Shown here in pieces: positions 49,984-58,852 of a stretch of DNA of 64,000 bases. Origin of the DNA: CBDCHC01 sp965217075 (lineage in GTDB: Bacteria; Pseudomonadota; Gammaproteobacteria; PS1; Pseudothioglobaceae); assembly GCA_965217075.1 (NCBI GenBank), contig CBDCHC010000013.1:1-64000 (forward strand). The letters run 5' to 3'. Made by a program: the position numbers and the translations under genes. How positions within the stretch are numbered: the first letter of the stretch is position 1; each line of letters begins with the position of its first letter. The notes beneath the pieces were generated by a model that was not told the DNA's origin, searched no databases, and saw only the letters and a list, made by a program, of their open reading frames with translations.

Positions 49984-50219
49984 TAATTAGGAGTTATAAA
50001 ATAACTATAAATAGTGGTTAGAATGATAATTTAATGGCTATTATATAAATAAATTTGGCGTAGTTAGTAATTTTTGTTGGATTTAATCTTGCAAAAAAAA
50101 CAGCTTAACTAGTATTTGTTTATTGCTAAAAGTATTTCAAAAAAAATGGTTTTTCTAAAGTATATAGATATAATTAGGTAATTAAAAAATTAATAATCTA
50201 TTTTTTATAAATTTATTTA

Positions 50220-50256
50220 AAATACCTTAATTTTATTTAAATTAAGGTATTTTTTT
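50220..50256 (+). terminator. Hairpin terminator before recQ
   Basis: AAATACCTTAATTT pairs exactly over 14 bp with AAATTAAGGTATTT and is followed by T's. It sits in the 331-bp gap 49984-50314, otherwise empty, between the outer-membrane gene and recQ. The stem closely resembles the rrn terminator at 45809. A partial second copy of its right arm (TTAAATTAAAGTATTTTT) follows directly. Confidence 0.75.
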
Positions 50257-50314
50257 CTGTTTAAATTAAAGTATTTTTATTAAATTTTTTTATATAGCAA
50301 GTTACTATAAATAC

Positions 50315-52138
50315 ATGTCTAAAAACAAATACGATATTTTACAAAAAACTTTTGGTTTTAAAAATTTTCGTCAATTACAAGAAAAAGTGATTGATAAAAT
50401 TTTAGCCGGTGAAGATATTTTATTAATTTTACCAACAGGCGGCGGGAAGTCTTTATGTTATCAGCTTCCAGCTTTGATGATAGACGGGGTTGTGATTGTT
50501 ATTTCTCCACTTTTAGCATTAATGCAAGATCAAATATACGGTTTAAAGTCCAAAGGTATTTATAGCGTAATGCTTTCATCTATGCAGAGTTTTAAGGAAA
50601 TAGAGCAAGCACAAAATGAGCTAAAAAGTGGCTTAGCAAAAATTGTTTTTGTAGCACCAGAGAGATTACAAAATCAGCAATTTTTACAATTTTTATCTAC
50701 TTTAAGTATTGCTTTTTTTGCAGTAGATGAAGCACATTGTGTTAGTGAGTGGGGACACGAATTTCGTGCAGATTATAGAAAATTAGGATTGTTAAGGTCC
50801 ACTTTTCCAGAAGCTTGTATTGCAGCCTTTACAGCAACAGCAACTCGTCAAGTAGAAAAAGATATAGTTACACAATTAAATTTCAAACAAACTAAAAATA
50901 TAATTCGTGGTAATATTTATAGAGATAATTTATTTATTAACGCTAGATCAAGATTTGGAAATGGATACCAGCAACTTTTAGATTTTTTACAAAATTATCA
51001 ACAAAAACAAGGTATTGTTTATACTTTATCAAGAAAAAATACTGAAATACTAAGTACATTCTTAAACTCCAAAGGATTAAAATCACTTCCTTATCATGCT
51101 GGACTTTCAACTAAGGAGCGTAACCAAACTTTTGTTAAATTTACTAGTGAAGAGGTTGATATAGTTGTTGCAACTATTGCTTTTGGCATGGGAATTGATA
51201 AAAGTAATATTCGTTTTATAGTGCATATGTCTTTGCCAAAAACAATGGAGGCATATTATCAAGAAATGGGTAGAGCTGGTCGTGATGGTTTGTCGAGTGA
51301 GGTTTTACTGCTTTATGCAGCTAATGACTTGGGTATGCTTGGTAGTTTTATTGCTAAAATTGAAAATGAGACTTACCGTAATTTGGCTTATAAAAAGCTT
51401 AATTTAATTAAGCAATATGCTTTTGCTGAAGGTTGTAGGCACAAAGCATTAAGTAATTATTTTGACAATGAAATGCAAAATTGTCAAACTCAGTGTGATA
51501 ATTGTACAAATCCTAAGACTAAAAGAAAAGATATTAGCGAAGAAGTTAAAATGTTTTTATCAACAGTTTATAGAACAGGACAAAATTTTGGTCAAGTACA
51601 TATTATTGATGTTTTACTTGGCTCTAAAAATCAGAAATTATTAAAACTCAAGCATAATAATTTATCAGTTTATGGTATTGGGATAAAAATCAGCAAGCCT
51701 TTGTGGAAAATTATTGCTGATAGACTGATTGAAATTGAAGCTTTAGTAATTGGAGAGTTTAGAGAATTAAAGCTCACAAATATTGCTAAAAAAATCCTAA
51801 AATCAGAACAAAAAGTAGATATTCGTCAAAGTAATTTTCAAGAAAATATTAAAAATATTAAAAATATTAAGCAAAAATATGTCGTAGATAATAATATTTT
51901 TAAATATTTAGTAGAACTTAGAAATTTAATAGCCAAGGAAGAGGGTATGCCTGCTTATATTATTTTTGATAATAAAACCTTAACAGAAATGGCATATTTT
52001 TTACCGAACAATACTAAAAAGTTTTTACAAATTAATGGTGTTGGGCAAGTTAAGTTTGAAAAATATGGTAAGCGTTTTTTAGATTTACTAATTATATTAA
52101 GAGCTGATAATTTTAAGGAGCCAATAAAAGCAATTTAA
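50315..52138 (+). CDS. recQ: ATP-dependent DNA helicase RecQ
   Basis: A 3'-5' helicase used in recombination and fork repair. The 607-residue protein has motif 0 (FGFKNFRQLQ), Walker A (LPTGGGKSLCYQLP), a DEAH box (AVDEAHCVSEWGHEFR), motif VI (EMGRAGRDGLSSE), the zinc region with CRHKALSNYFD and CQTQCDNC, the winged-helix RQC domain, and an HRDC domain at the end. It is full length against E. coli RecQ (about 609). Confidence 0.96.
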   Translation: MSKNKYDILQKTFGFKNFRQLQEKVIDKILAGEDILLILPTGGGKSLCYQLPALMIDGVVIVISPLLALMQDQIYGLKSKGIYSVMLSSMQSFKEIEQAQNELKSGLAKIVFVAPERLQNQQFLQFLSTLSIAFFAVDEAHCVSEWGHEFRADYRKLGLLRSTFPEACIAAFTATATRQVEKDIVTQLNFKQTKNIIRGNIYRDNLFINARSRFGNGYQQLLDFLQNYQQKQGIVYTLSRKNTEILSTFLNSKGLKSLPYHAGLSTKERNQTFVKFTSEEVDIVVATIAFGMGIDKSNIRFIVHMSLPKTMEAYYQEMGRAGRDGLSSEVLLLYAANDLGMLGSFIAKIENETYRNLAYKKLNLIKQYAFAEGCRHKALSNYFDNEMQNCQTQCDNCTNPKTKRKDISEEVKMFLSTVYRTGQNFGQVHIIDVLLGSKNQKLLKLKHNNLSVYGIGIKISKPLWKIIADRLIEIEALVIGEFRELKLTNIAKKILKSEQKVDIRQSNFQENIKNIKNIKQKYVVDNNIFKYLVELRNLIAKEEGMPAYIIFDNKTLTEMAYFLPNNTKKFLQINGVGQVKFEKYGKRFLDLLIILRADNFKEPIKAI

Positions 52139-52254
52139 GCAAATTTTTATTGATAAAAAATTAATATTGAGTTTTACAAAAATTAGACTATTAATTTTGT
52201 TGATAACATACAATGACATTTAAATATTTTTTAACAACTTTCGTTAGTAATTGC

Positions 52255-53121
52255 TTATTGTTTATTTTCTAAATACAGATAAACAGCATAAGCATTACGG
52301 CGATTTGCTAGATTAAATGCTGGTAAATTTTTAAATTCTTGCCAGTTAATTTTATTATAAGTTTCAGCAAAATCATCCATATTTTTTACTGCTAAACTAA
52401 ATTTATCCACTAAGAATTTCAAATACTTATTGGTAAGTTGCATAGTTTCTTTTATTTTATTTGAAGCAGCACCATGCCCTGGTACAAAATAATCTACATT
52501 TATGGTTAATAGTTGATTAATAACATTTAACCATTTGTAAATATCAGCGTTACTGCCAACAAAAGGAATACGACCAGCAAATATTACATCCCCACTATAT
52601 AAAATTTTATCAGTAATATTTAATAATGACATATCGCCATCAGAATGAACTTTGCCAAAAACATTTAATTTAAACTTATGTTTGCCCAAGCTAAATACAG
52701 TATTTTTAGTGATTATTTTGTCAGGCTTTATTAAATGAGTACTGTTATTTACCCATGGAAATAAACTTTCTTTCCTTGTATTGAGTAAGTTTTTTGCGGT
52801 AGTAGAGGTTAAATAATTTAACGCTCCTATTGGCGCCCAAATCTTAGCCCCTAATTCTTTAAATACTTGTAAGCCATAAATATGGTCAGCATGATAATGA
52901 CTAACAATTACTAATTTAATAGATTTATCAGTTAGTTTGCGAATTTCATTTAACAGGGCATTAGCAAGAGCAGGTGTACCAAGAGCATCAAATATTATTA
53001 CACCTTCACTGGTAATAATAAAGCCAGCATTAGAAATAAAGCCATTATATTCAGTAGCAGCCCCAGATTTACCACACACATAATACGAACTACCAGCAAG
53101 GTATTTAGCTAGGCTTAACAT
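52255..53121 (-). CDS. Metallo-beta-lactamase-fold hydrolase (possibly frameshifted at the N-terminus)
   Basis: 288 residues with the metal-binding motif SHYHADHIYGL and later ligands in VFGKVHSDGDMSLL and YFVPGHGAASNK. Similar proteins in sulfur oxidizers (SoxH-like and quinoprotein-relay hydrolases) are periplasmic. Upstream, a frame from ATG 53191 encodes a signal peptide (MIIISILFLLFSVSINAEKF) but runs out of frame about 53108. One base restores a full exported protein, so the intact-looking gene has probably lost its signal peptide, or there is a sequence error. The substrate is unknown. Confidence 0.75.
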   Translation of the reverse strand: MLSLAKYLAGSSYYVCGKSGAATEYNGFISNAGFIITSEGVIIFDALGTPALANALLNEIRKLTDKSIKLVIVSHYHADHIYGLQVFKELGAKIWAPIGALNYLTSTTAKNLLNTRKESLFPWVNNSTHLIKPDKIITKNTVFSLGKHKFKLNVFGKVHSDGDMSLLNITDKILYSGDVIFAGRIPFVGSNADIYKWLNVINQLLTINVDYFVPGHGAASNKIKETMQLTNKYLKFLVDKFSLAVKNMDDFAETYNKINWQEFKNLPAFNLANRRNAYAVYLYLENKQ

Positions 53122-53298
53122 CTAATGCTGCAAACTTCTCTGCATTTATAGATACAGAAAATAACAGAAACAATATAGAGATAATAATCATAATATAAAA
53201 AAATTTTACAATAAAAACTTATTAATTTAGTGGTAATTATTAGTCTTTAGTTTTTATAAAAAATAGGTATTATTAAATTTATAGTTATAATCTTATTA

Positions 53299-55524
53299 TC
53301 AGTAATTTAATAATAATGTTTTAGGAGGCATGCAGACTTTATCGTTACATGCTTGTAATGATAATTTTAATGGTATGTCATTGTTATTTTTTAACTTTAC
53401 TTTAATAGTAATATTATTTTCAAATATAGCGAGTTTATTAACTGAGAAAGGAAATTTTCTAAATTTTGGTGCTGGGTAGGTTACACTTTTAATATTATTA
53501 CCAATTATTTGCGTGACAATTAATGTTTTATCATTTACTTGATTAGCATTTATATGCCAATTTTTAGCTAAATTAATTTTTATTGTAACTAAATCATTAT
53601 CTTGCTTATTATTTATTATAATATTATTGCCATACAAATATTGAGGAAAAGATAGTTCATTTTTTTTATAGTTAAGCCCTAATACAAAAGAACTAAAACT
53701 ATTAGTATTATTGTTAATAGCTGCTGTAAATATAGTAGATAGTTGTTTGGCTTGAATTAAATATTTATTATTATTTGTTCTATTAAAGAGTTTGATTAGT
53801 ACTTGATATGCTATTGCATTACTTGCAGACATAGCGCCGTCATATATTTCTTTTTTTGCATCAAGTGCTAATTCGTTACCCATTGAGGACTTAAATCCAT
53901 AATTTTCAGAGTCCCAAAAATTATTATTAATATAATTTATTAGATCTTCTGTGATACTTAACCAATGATTATTTTGAGTAGTGTCAAATATAGATAAATA
54001 ACTATCAGCAAGATAAATTAAATCAGTAAATAAAGCCTTAACTGAGACCTTATTATTAAGTGATACTCTAAACCAGCTATTATTTTTATAAAAAGTTGTA
54101 TATAAGTATTTTGCATTTTTTATAGCTAATAGTTGATAATTTTTATTATTAGTAAGCACACTTGTTTCCGTTAAAGACTTTAGCATAAGGGCGTTCCATG
54201 ATAATAATATTTTATTATCAGTTAAAGGTGGAGTGCGTTTTAAGCGATACTTGTATAATTTAGCTAAAATAGCATTTAATTTGCGACTATATGCTACATT
54301 TGTGTTTTTAAAGCGAATAATATGTCTATTTTCAAATAGCGTATTATCAGTTATATCAAATGTATTATTAAATAAAAGCCATTCATCTTTAGTTAGAAAT
54401 TCTTTAATTTCTTGTTTGTCCCAGGTAAAAAATATACCTTCTTTGCCCATCGAGTCAGCGTCAGTTGCTGAATAAAAACCACCTAAATTATTTTGCATTT
54501 CTTTAATAACATAATTTATAGTTTGTGTTGCTATCTGTTTATATAATAAATTATGAGTTAATTTATATGCTTTAGCATAAACTAAAGACAATTGGGCTTG
54601 GTTATATAGCATTTTTTCAAAATGTGGGATAAGCCAATTATTGTCAGTAGTATAGCGATGAAAGCCACCACCAACTACATCGTAAAATCCACCAGTTACC
54701 ATCATCTGCAAAGTAGTATGAATTGCTTCTAATTGTGCAGAATTTTTACGGCATTTTTGCTCATCTAATAGTAATAATAAAATTTGTTCTTGTGGAAATT
54801 TTGGAGCATGATAAAAGCCGCCCTGCAATTCATCAAAGTTATCTAATATATTTTTGATAGTAATATCTACTATGTTATTTTTAATTGGTTGTTTAGTTAT
54901 TTGATAATTTTCTTTAAGAGAATTAGCAATTTTTTCTGCTTGTATATTAACTTCTGTGCTTTTATTTAACCATACATTTTGCAGTTGCTGCAACAAGGTT
55001 AATAAATCTTTTTTTGGTAAATAAGTAAAGGCAAAAAATGCTTTAGCATCGGGCAGTAAAATTACATTTAATGGCCAACCACCAGACCCATTTAATAGTT
55101 GTGCTACCTCCATAAAAATAGCATCAATATCTGGGCGTATTTCTCTATCAATTTTAATAGCAATAAAGTTTTTATTTAATGCTGCAGCTACCTCTAAATC
55201 CTCAAAACTTTCCTCTTCCATAACATGACACCAATGACATGTTGCGTAACCAATAGAAAGAAAAATAAGTTTTTTTGATTTTTTTATTAAATTAAGATTT
55301 TTTTTCGACCAACTATGCCAGTTAACAGGATTATGTGCGTGTTGTAATAAATAAGGAGAGTCTTTTAAAATAAGTTCATTAACAAAAATAGCTCTATTGT
55401 TGCTATCTAAATGTTTAGTACGTGGTTTATAGTTTTGGCCTTTATCTAAATAAACTTTATATAGTGATTCACTCATTACTGTTGTATTAAAGCTTATGAA
55501 AATTAACAATAAAATTATCAACAT
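53299..55524 (-). CDS. DUF255 thioredoxin-fold protein with a DsbD-alpha-like C-terminus
   Basis: 741 residues. After a probable signal peptide comes a thioredoxin-like DUF255 domain with YATCHWCHVMEEESFED, then a long helical (six-hairpin) region with PHFEKMLYNQAQL and FYSATDADS, the plan of YyaL/spermatogenesis-associated 20 proteins. Unlike most relatives, the last 100 residues look like the N-terminal domain of DsbD (NLAKNWHINANQ, LSLQACNDKVCMPP), with two cysteines. This suggests a periplasmic thiol redox role. It lies 177 bp upstream of the MBL-fold gene on the same strand. Confidence 0.82.
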   Translation of the reverse strand: MLIILLLIFISFNTTVMSESLYKVYLDKGQNYKPRTKHLDSNNRAIFVNELILKDSPYLLQHAHNPVNWHSWSKKNLNLIKKSKKLIFLSIGYATCHWCHVMEEESFEDLEVAAALNKNFIAIKIDREIRPDIDAIFMEVAQLLNGSGGWPLNVILLPDAKAFFAFTYLPKKDLLTLLQQLQNVWLNKSTEVNIQAEKIANSLKENYQITKQPIKNNIVDITIKNILDNFDELQGGFYHAPKFPQEQILLLLLDEQKCRKNSAQLEAIHTTLQMMVTGGFYDVVGGGFHRYTTDNNWLIPHFEKMLYNQAQLSLVYAKAYKLTHNLLYKQIATQTINYVIKEMQNNLGGFYSATDADSMGKEGIFFTWDKQEIKEFLTKDEWLLFNNTFDITDNTLFENRHIIRFKNTNVAYSRKLNAILAKLYKYRLKRTPPLTDNKILLSWNALMLKSLTETSVLTNNKNYQLLAIKNAKYLYTTFYKNNSWFRVSLNNKVSVKALFTDLIYLADSYLSIFDTTQNNHWLSITEDLINYINNNFWDSENYGFKSSMGNELALDAKKEIYDGAMSASNAIAYQVLIKLFNRTNNNKYLIQAKQLSTIFTAAINNNTNSFSSFVLGLNYKKNELSFPQYLYGNNIIINNKQDNDLVTIKINLAKNWHINANQVNDKTLIVTQIIGNNIKSVTYPAPKFRKFPFSVNKLAIFENNITIKVKLKNNNDIPLKLSLQACNDKVCMPPKTLLLNY

Positions 55525-55581
55525 CTTTACGTTAAAACGTTAATATTTGTTGCCCTAATTTGTATTAATTATTTTTATGCT

Positions 55582-55794
55582 TTAAGTATGTCGCTGCATA
55601 TTATTATTACTAAAGCTATTTATTAATTCTTTAATAAAATTGTATACTATTTCACCGCCATTATAAATGCTATTGTATAACGCATCTTTGTTAATTTGTA
55701 TTGACCAATAAATATCTGTAGCACCAAAATCAAATATATCTTTGCCACCAATTATCATTAAAATAATGATTATAATAAATATTAATTTAATCAT
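55582..55794 (-). CDS. Small membrane-anchored protein of unknown function
   Basis: 70 residues with one hydrophobic N-terminal helix (residues 4-16) and a polar remainder (ATDIYWSIQINKDALYNSIY). It lies 26 bp after the peptidase gene on the same strand. No family is recognised. The frame could be a real small gene, and the spacing supports it. Confidence 0.45.
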   Translation of the reverse strand: MIKLIFIIIIILMIIGGKDIFDFGATDIYWSIQINKDALYNSIYNGGEIVYNFIKELINSFSNNNMQRHT

Positions 55795-55820
55795 AATAAT
55801 ATTAAATATAGTAAATTTTT

Positions 55821-57707
55821 TTATTTTATATTGTTTGCCTGTAAAAGTGTAGTTATTTTTGGCTTACTTTGGCTAAATTTTAGATATTGAGACATAAAAT
55901 CATAGCTACCACCACTTTCTAAAATATATTTTCTAAAATCATGCTGGTTATTATTATTTACTGTTATTTTATATGCATCAGCTGCTAACATTTCTGCCCA
56001 TTTGTAAGAATAATAGCCACTAGCATAGCTACCATTAAAAATATGCTCAAAAGTATGTAAAAAACGATTTTTTTCAGGTGTTTTTACAAGTTCTGTTTTT
56101 TCTTTTACTTTAGCAAGAATTTTATAGGTATCAAAGTTATCTATATGAGTATATAAATCCCATAAGGCAAATTCACATTGTCTTAACATAGCCATAGCTG
56201 ATTGAAAATTTTTTGCTAATATTATTTTATCTATAACATTATCTGGTATTTTTTTATTAGTTTTATAATGCTTTGATAATTGCTTTATAGTAGTTTTTTC
56301 ATAAACAAAAAATTCCATATATTGACTAGGTAGCTCTATAGCATCCCATGGCATAGCATCTATGCCAGTAATAGACGGATATTTTGTGTTAGTAAGTAAA
56401 TGATGAATAGCATGACCAAATTCGTGGAATAATGTGGTTATATCATCAAATTCTAACAAAGAAGGTGTATTTTTCTTTGGTGCATTAAAATTACAAATTA
56501 TAAAATTAATCGGTAGTTGATTATTATCATAATCTTGATAATCACTCATCCATGCACCTGATCTTTTATTTTTCCTAGCAAATGGATCAAAATAAGTTTT
56601 TCCTATTAATTTATTATTCTCCCTAAACTCTAAAACTAAAATATCTTGATGATAAGTTTTTTCTTTTATAATCTCAACTTTAAGATTATATAATTTTTTG
56701 ATAACAACAAACAACCCATTTAATACGTTATTAAAAGGAAAGTACTCTGCTAATTTAGATTTATTTATAGAGAATTTTTGTTGTTTTAATTTTTCACTGT
56801 AATACATAATATCCCATGCTTCTATTTTTTTACCAGCGAATTGTGTAAGTTCAGCTAATTCTTTTTCTGCTTGTGGTTTAGCCTTAGTTATAAGTGTTAA
56901 CAAAAAATCTTCTACATTTTTAGTATTTTTTGCCATTTTATTGGTTAAAGAATATGTGCTATAATTATCAAATTTTAATAATTTTGCTATGTTTTCTCTA
57001 ATTGATAAGATATTTTTTATTATTATGGTATTATCGAATTTAGAAAATTCAGAAGCTCTAGTAACATAAAGACTATAAAGTTCTTTGCGTAAATTACTAT
57101 CATCAGCATAAGTCATAATCGTTATATAAATTGGTATTTGTAGGTTTATATAATAACCATCTTTTTGTTTAAGTTTTGTTAGTTCATTTTTATTTAAGCC
57201 ACTTAATTTATCTATATTAATTGTTTTATTATAAGCATTGGTGGCTTTTAATATATTATTAGAAAAATTATTACCAAGTGTAGTTAATTTGGTTTGCAAT
57301 TCTATAAATTTTTTAGAATCTAATTCATTTAGATTTACCCCTAATAATTCATAATCATTTAACATTTTATTTAGAATATATTGTTTTTTTGTAGATAAAT
57401 TTGTTTTTTTTAGTTTAGTAAGAGCTGCATATAGTTTTTTGTTAGCGCCAAGTTTACTATAAAAATTACTAATTATTGGCAGTGTTTGTTCATAGATTTT
57501 GCTAAATTTTTCATTAAATACTACATTATTTAAATGGGAATTAATAGCTGTTAATTTTTTTATGTCTTGCATTGCCCTATTAAGAGGATCTAATACTTTG
57601 TGCCAGTTATTGCCGTTTTCTGCTTGTATTATTTTTATATTAGCAATACTTACTGCTTTATTTATATTAGCAACTATATCGGTAGTTAAAGTGAAATTTA
57701 CTAACAA
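55821..57707 (-). CDS. prlC: Oligopeptidase A (M3 family metallopeptidase)
   Basis: A zinc oligopeptidase that degrades short peptides such as cleaved signal peptides. The active site is TLFHEFGHAIHHLL (HExxH plus a downstream glutamate). The substrate region has FDPFARKNKRSGAW and a late NGSYASGYYSYKWAEMLAAD. The 628 residues are a little shorter than E. coli PrlC (680). The start appears to be a TTG at 57707, 4 bp after the oadB stop; no ATG is close by. Confidence 0.93.
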   Translation of the reverse strand: MLVNFTLTTDIVANINKAVSIANIKIIQAENGNNWHKVLDPLNRAMQDIKKLTAINSHLNNVVFNEKFSKIYEQTLPIISNFYSKLGANKKLYAALTKLKKTNLSTKKQYILNKMLNDYELLGVNLNELDSKKFIELQTKLTTLGNNFSNNILKATNAYNKTINIDKLSGLNKNELTKLKQKDGYYINLQIPIYITIMTYADDSNLRKELYSLYVTRASEFSKFDNTIIIKNILSIRENIAKLLKFDNYSTYSLTNKMAKNTKNVEDFLLTLITKAKPQAEKELAELTQFAGKKIEAWDIMYYSEKLKQQKFSINKSKLAEYFPFNNVLNGLFVVIKKLYNLKVEIIKEKTYHQDILVLEFRENNKLIGKTYFDPFARKNKRSGAWMSDYQDYDNNQLPINFIICNFNAPKKNTPSLLEFDDITTLFHEFGHAIHHLLTNTKYPSITGIDAMPWDAIELPSQYMEFFVYEKTTIKQLSKHYKTNKKIPDNVIDKIILAKNFQSAMAMLRQCEFALWDLYTHIDNFDTYKILAKVKEKTELVKTPEKNRFLHTFEHIFNGSYASGYYSYKWAEMLAADAYKITVNNNNQHDFRKYILESGGSYDFMSQYLKFSQSKPKITTLLQANNIK

Positions 57708-57711
57708 AATT

Positions 57712-58842
57712 TTAACTTAAGAATTGAATCATAATACCAGCGGCAATGGCAGAGCCAATGACACCAGCTACATTTGGACCCATAGCATGCATTAGTAAAA
57801 AATTATGTGGATTAGATTCTAAGCCTATTTTATTAGATACACGTGCTGCCATAGGCACAGCACTAACTCCAGCTGATCCTATAAGTGGATTTATTTTATT
57901 TTTGCTAAATTTATTCATTATTTTTGCCATAATAAGACCGCTCATTGTACCTATAGCAAATGCAATTACCCCTAATATTAAAATCCCTAATGTATCTAAT
58001 TGTAAAAATTTTTCTGCCATAAGTTTGGAGCCAACTGCTAAACCTAAAAAAATTGTAACAATATTGATTAAAGAGTTTTGTGTGGTATTGCTTAATCTGT
58101 CTACTACACCAGATTCTTTCATTAAGTTACCAAAAGCAAACATACCAAGTAGTGGCGCAGCATCTGGTAACAATAGTGCAACTAATATTAACAATATGAT
58201 AGGAAAAATAATTTTTTCTGCTTTAGAAACAACACGCAATTGTTTCATTTCTATTTTTCTTTCATCTTTAGTTGTTAACATGCGCATAAGTGGAGGCTGT
58301 ATTAATGGAACTAATGCCATATAAGAATATGAAGCAACAGCTATAGCGCCTAATAAATCTGGTGCTAATTTAGAAGCCACATAAATACTAGTAGGTCCAT
58401 CAGCTCCACCAATAATACCAATCGCTGCAGCATCTTTAATACTAAAATCAAAAACACCAATATAACTAAGAGCTACAGCACCTAATAATGTAGCAAAAAT
58501 ACCAAATTGAGCAGCAGCACCTAATAATAATGTTTTTGGATTAGCAAGTAGTGGGCCAAAATCAGTTAGCGCACCAACGCCCATAAATATAATTAAAGGA
58601 AAGACCCCGCTTTCAATTCCTACTTCATAAAAAATATGTAGAATTCCGTTACCTACAGCTAAATCTGCTCCCGGTATATTGCTTAATATCGCCCCAAATC
58701 CAATTGGTAGTAGTAATAATGGTTCAAATTTTTTCACTATAGCTAAATATAATAGTAACATACCAATTAGTATCATAAGACCTTGACCAAATGTTAATTG
58801 GTAAATACCGGTATTTACCCATAAAGTATGCAAGTGTTCCAT
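57712..58842 (-). CDS. oadB: Oxaloacetate decarboxylase beta subunit (sodium pump)
   Basis: The membrane subunit that pumps sodium when carboxybiotin is decarboxylated. The 376-residue protein has about nine hydrophobic helices and the conserved GIIGGADGPTSIYVAS region with the functional aspartate, plus GSAGVSAVPMAARV near the end. It starts 10 bp after the oadA stop and forms the operon oadG-oadA-oadB. Confidence 0.96.
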   Translation of the reverse strand: MEHLHTLWVNTGIYQLTFGQGLMILIGMLLLYLAIVKKFEPLLLLPIGFGAILSNIPGADLAVGNGILHIFYEVGIESGVFPLIIFMGVGALTDFGPLLANPKTLLLGAAAQFGIFATLLGAVALSYIGVFDFSIKDAAAIGIIGGADGPTSIYVASKLAPDLLGAIAVASYSYMALVPLIQPPLMRMLTTKDERKIEMKQLRVVSKAEKIIFPIILLILVALLLPDAAPLLGMFAFGNLMKESGVVDRLSNTTQNSLINIVTIFLGLAVGSKLMAEKFLQLDTLGILILGVIAFAIGTMSGLIMAKIMNKFSKNKINPLIGSAGVSAVPMAARVSNKIGLESNPHNFLLMHAMGPNVAGVIGSAIAAGIMIQFLS

Positions 58843-58852
58843 AATTTAATTC

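Noticed and set aside
57746..58324. 192-codon frame opposite oadB
   Set aside because: A shadow of oadB; the repetitive composition comes from the complementary membrane helices.
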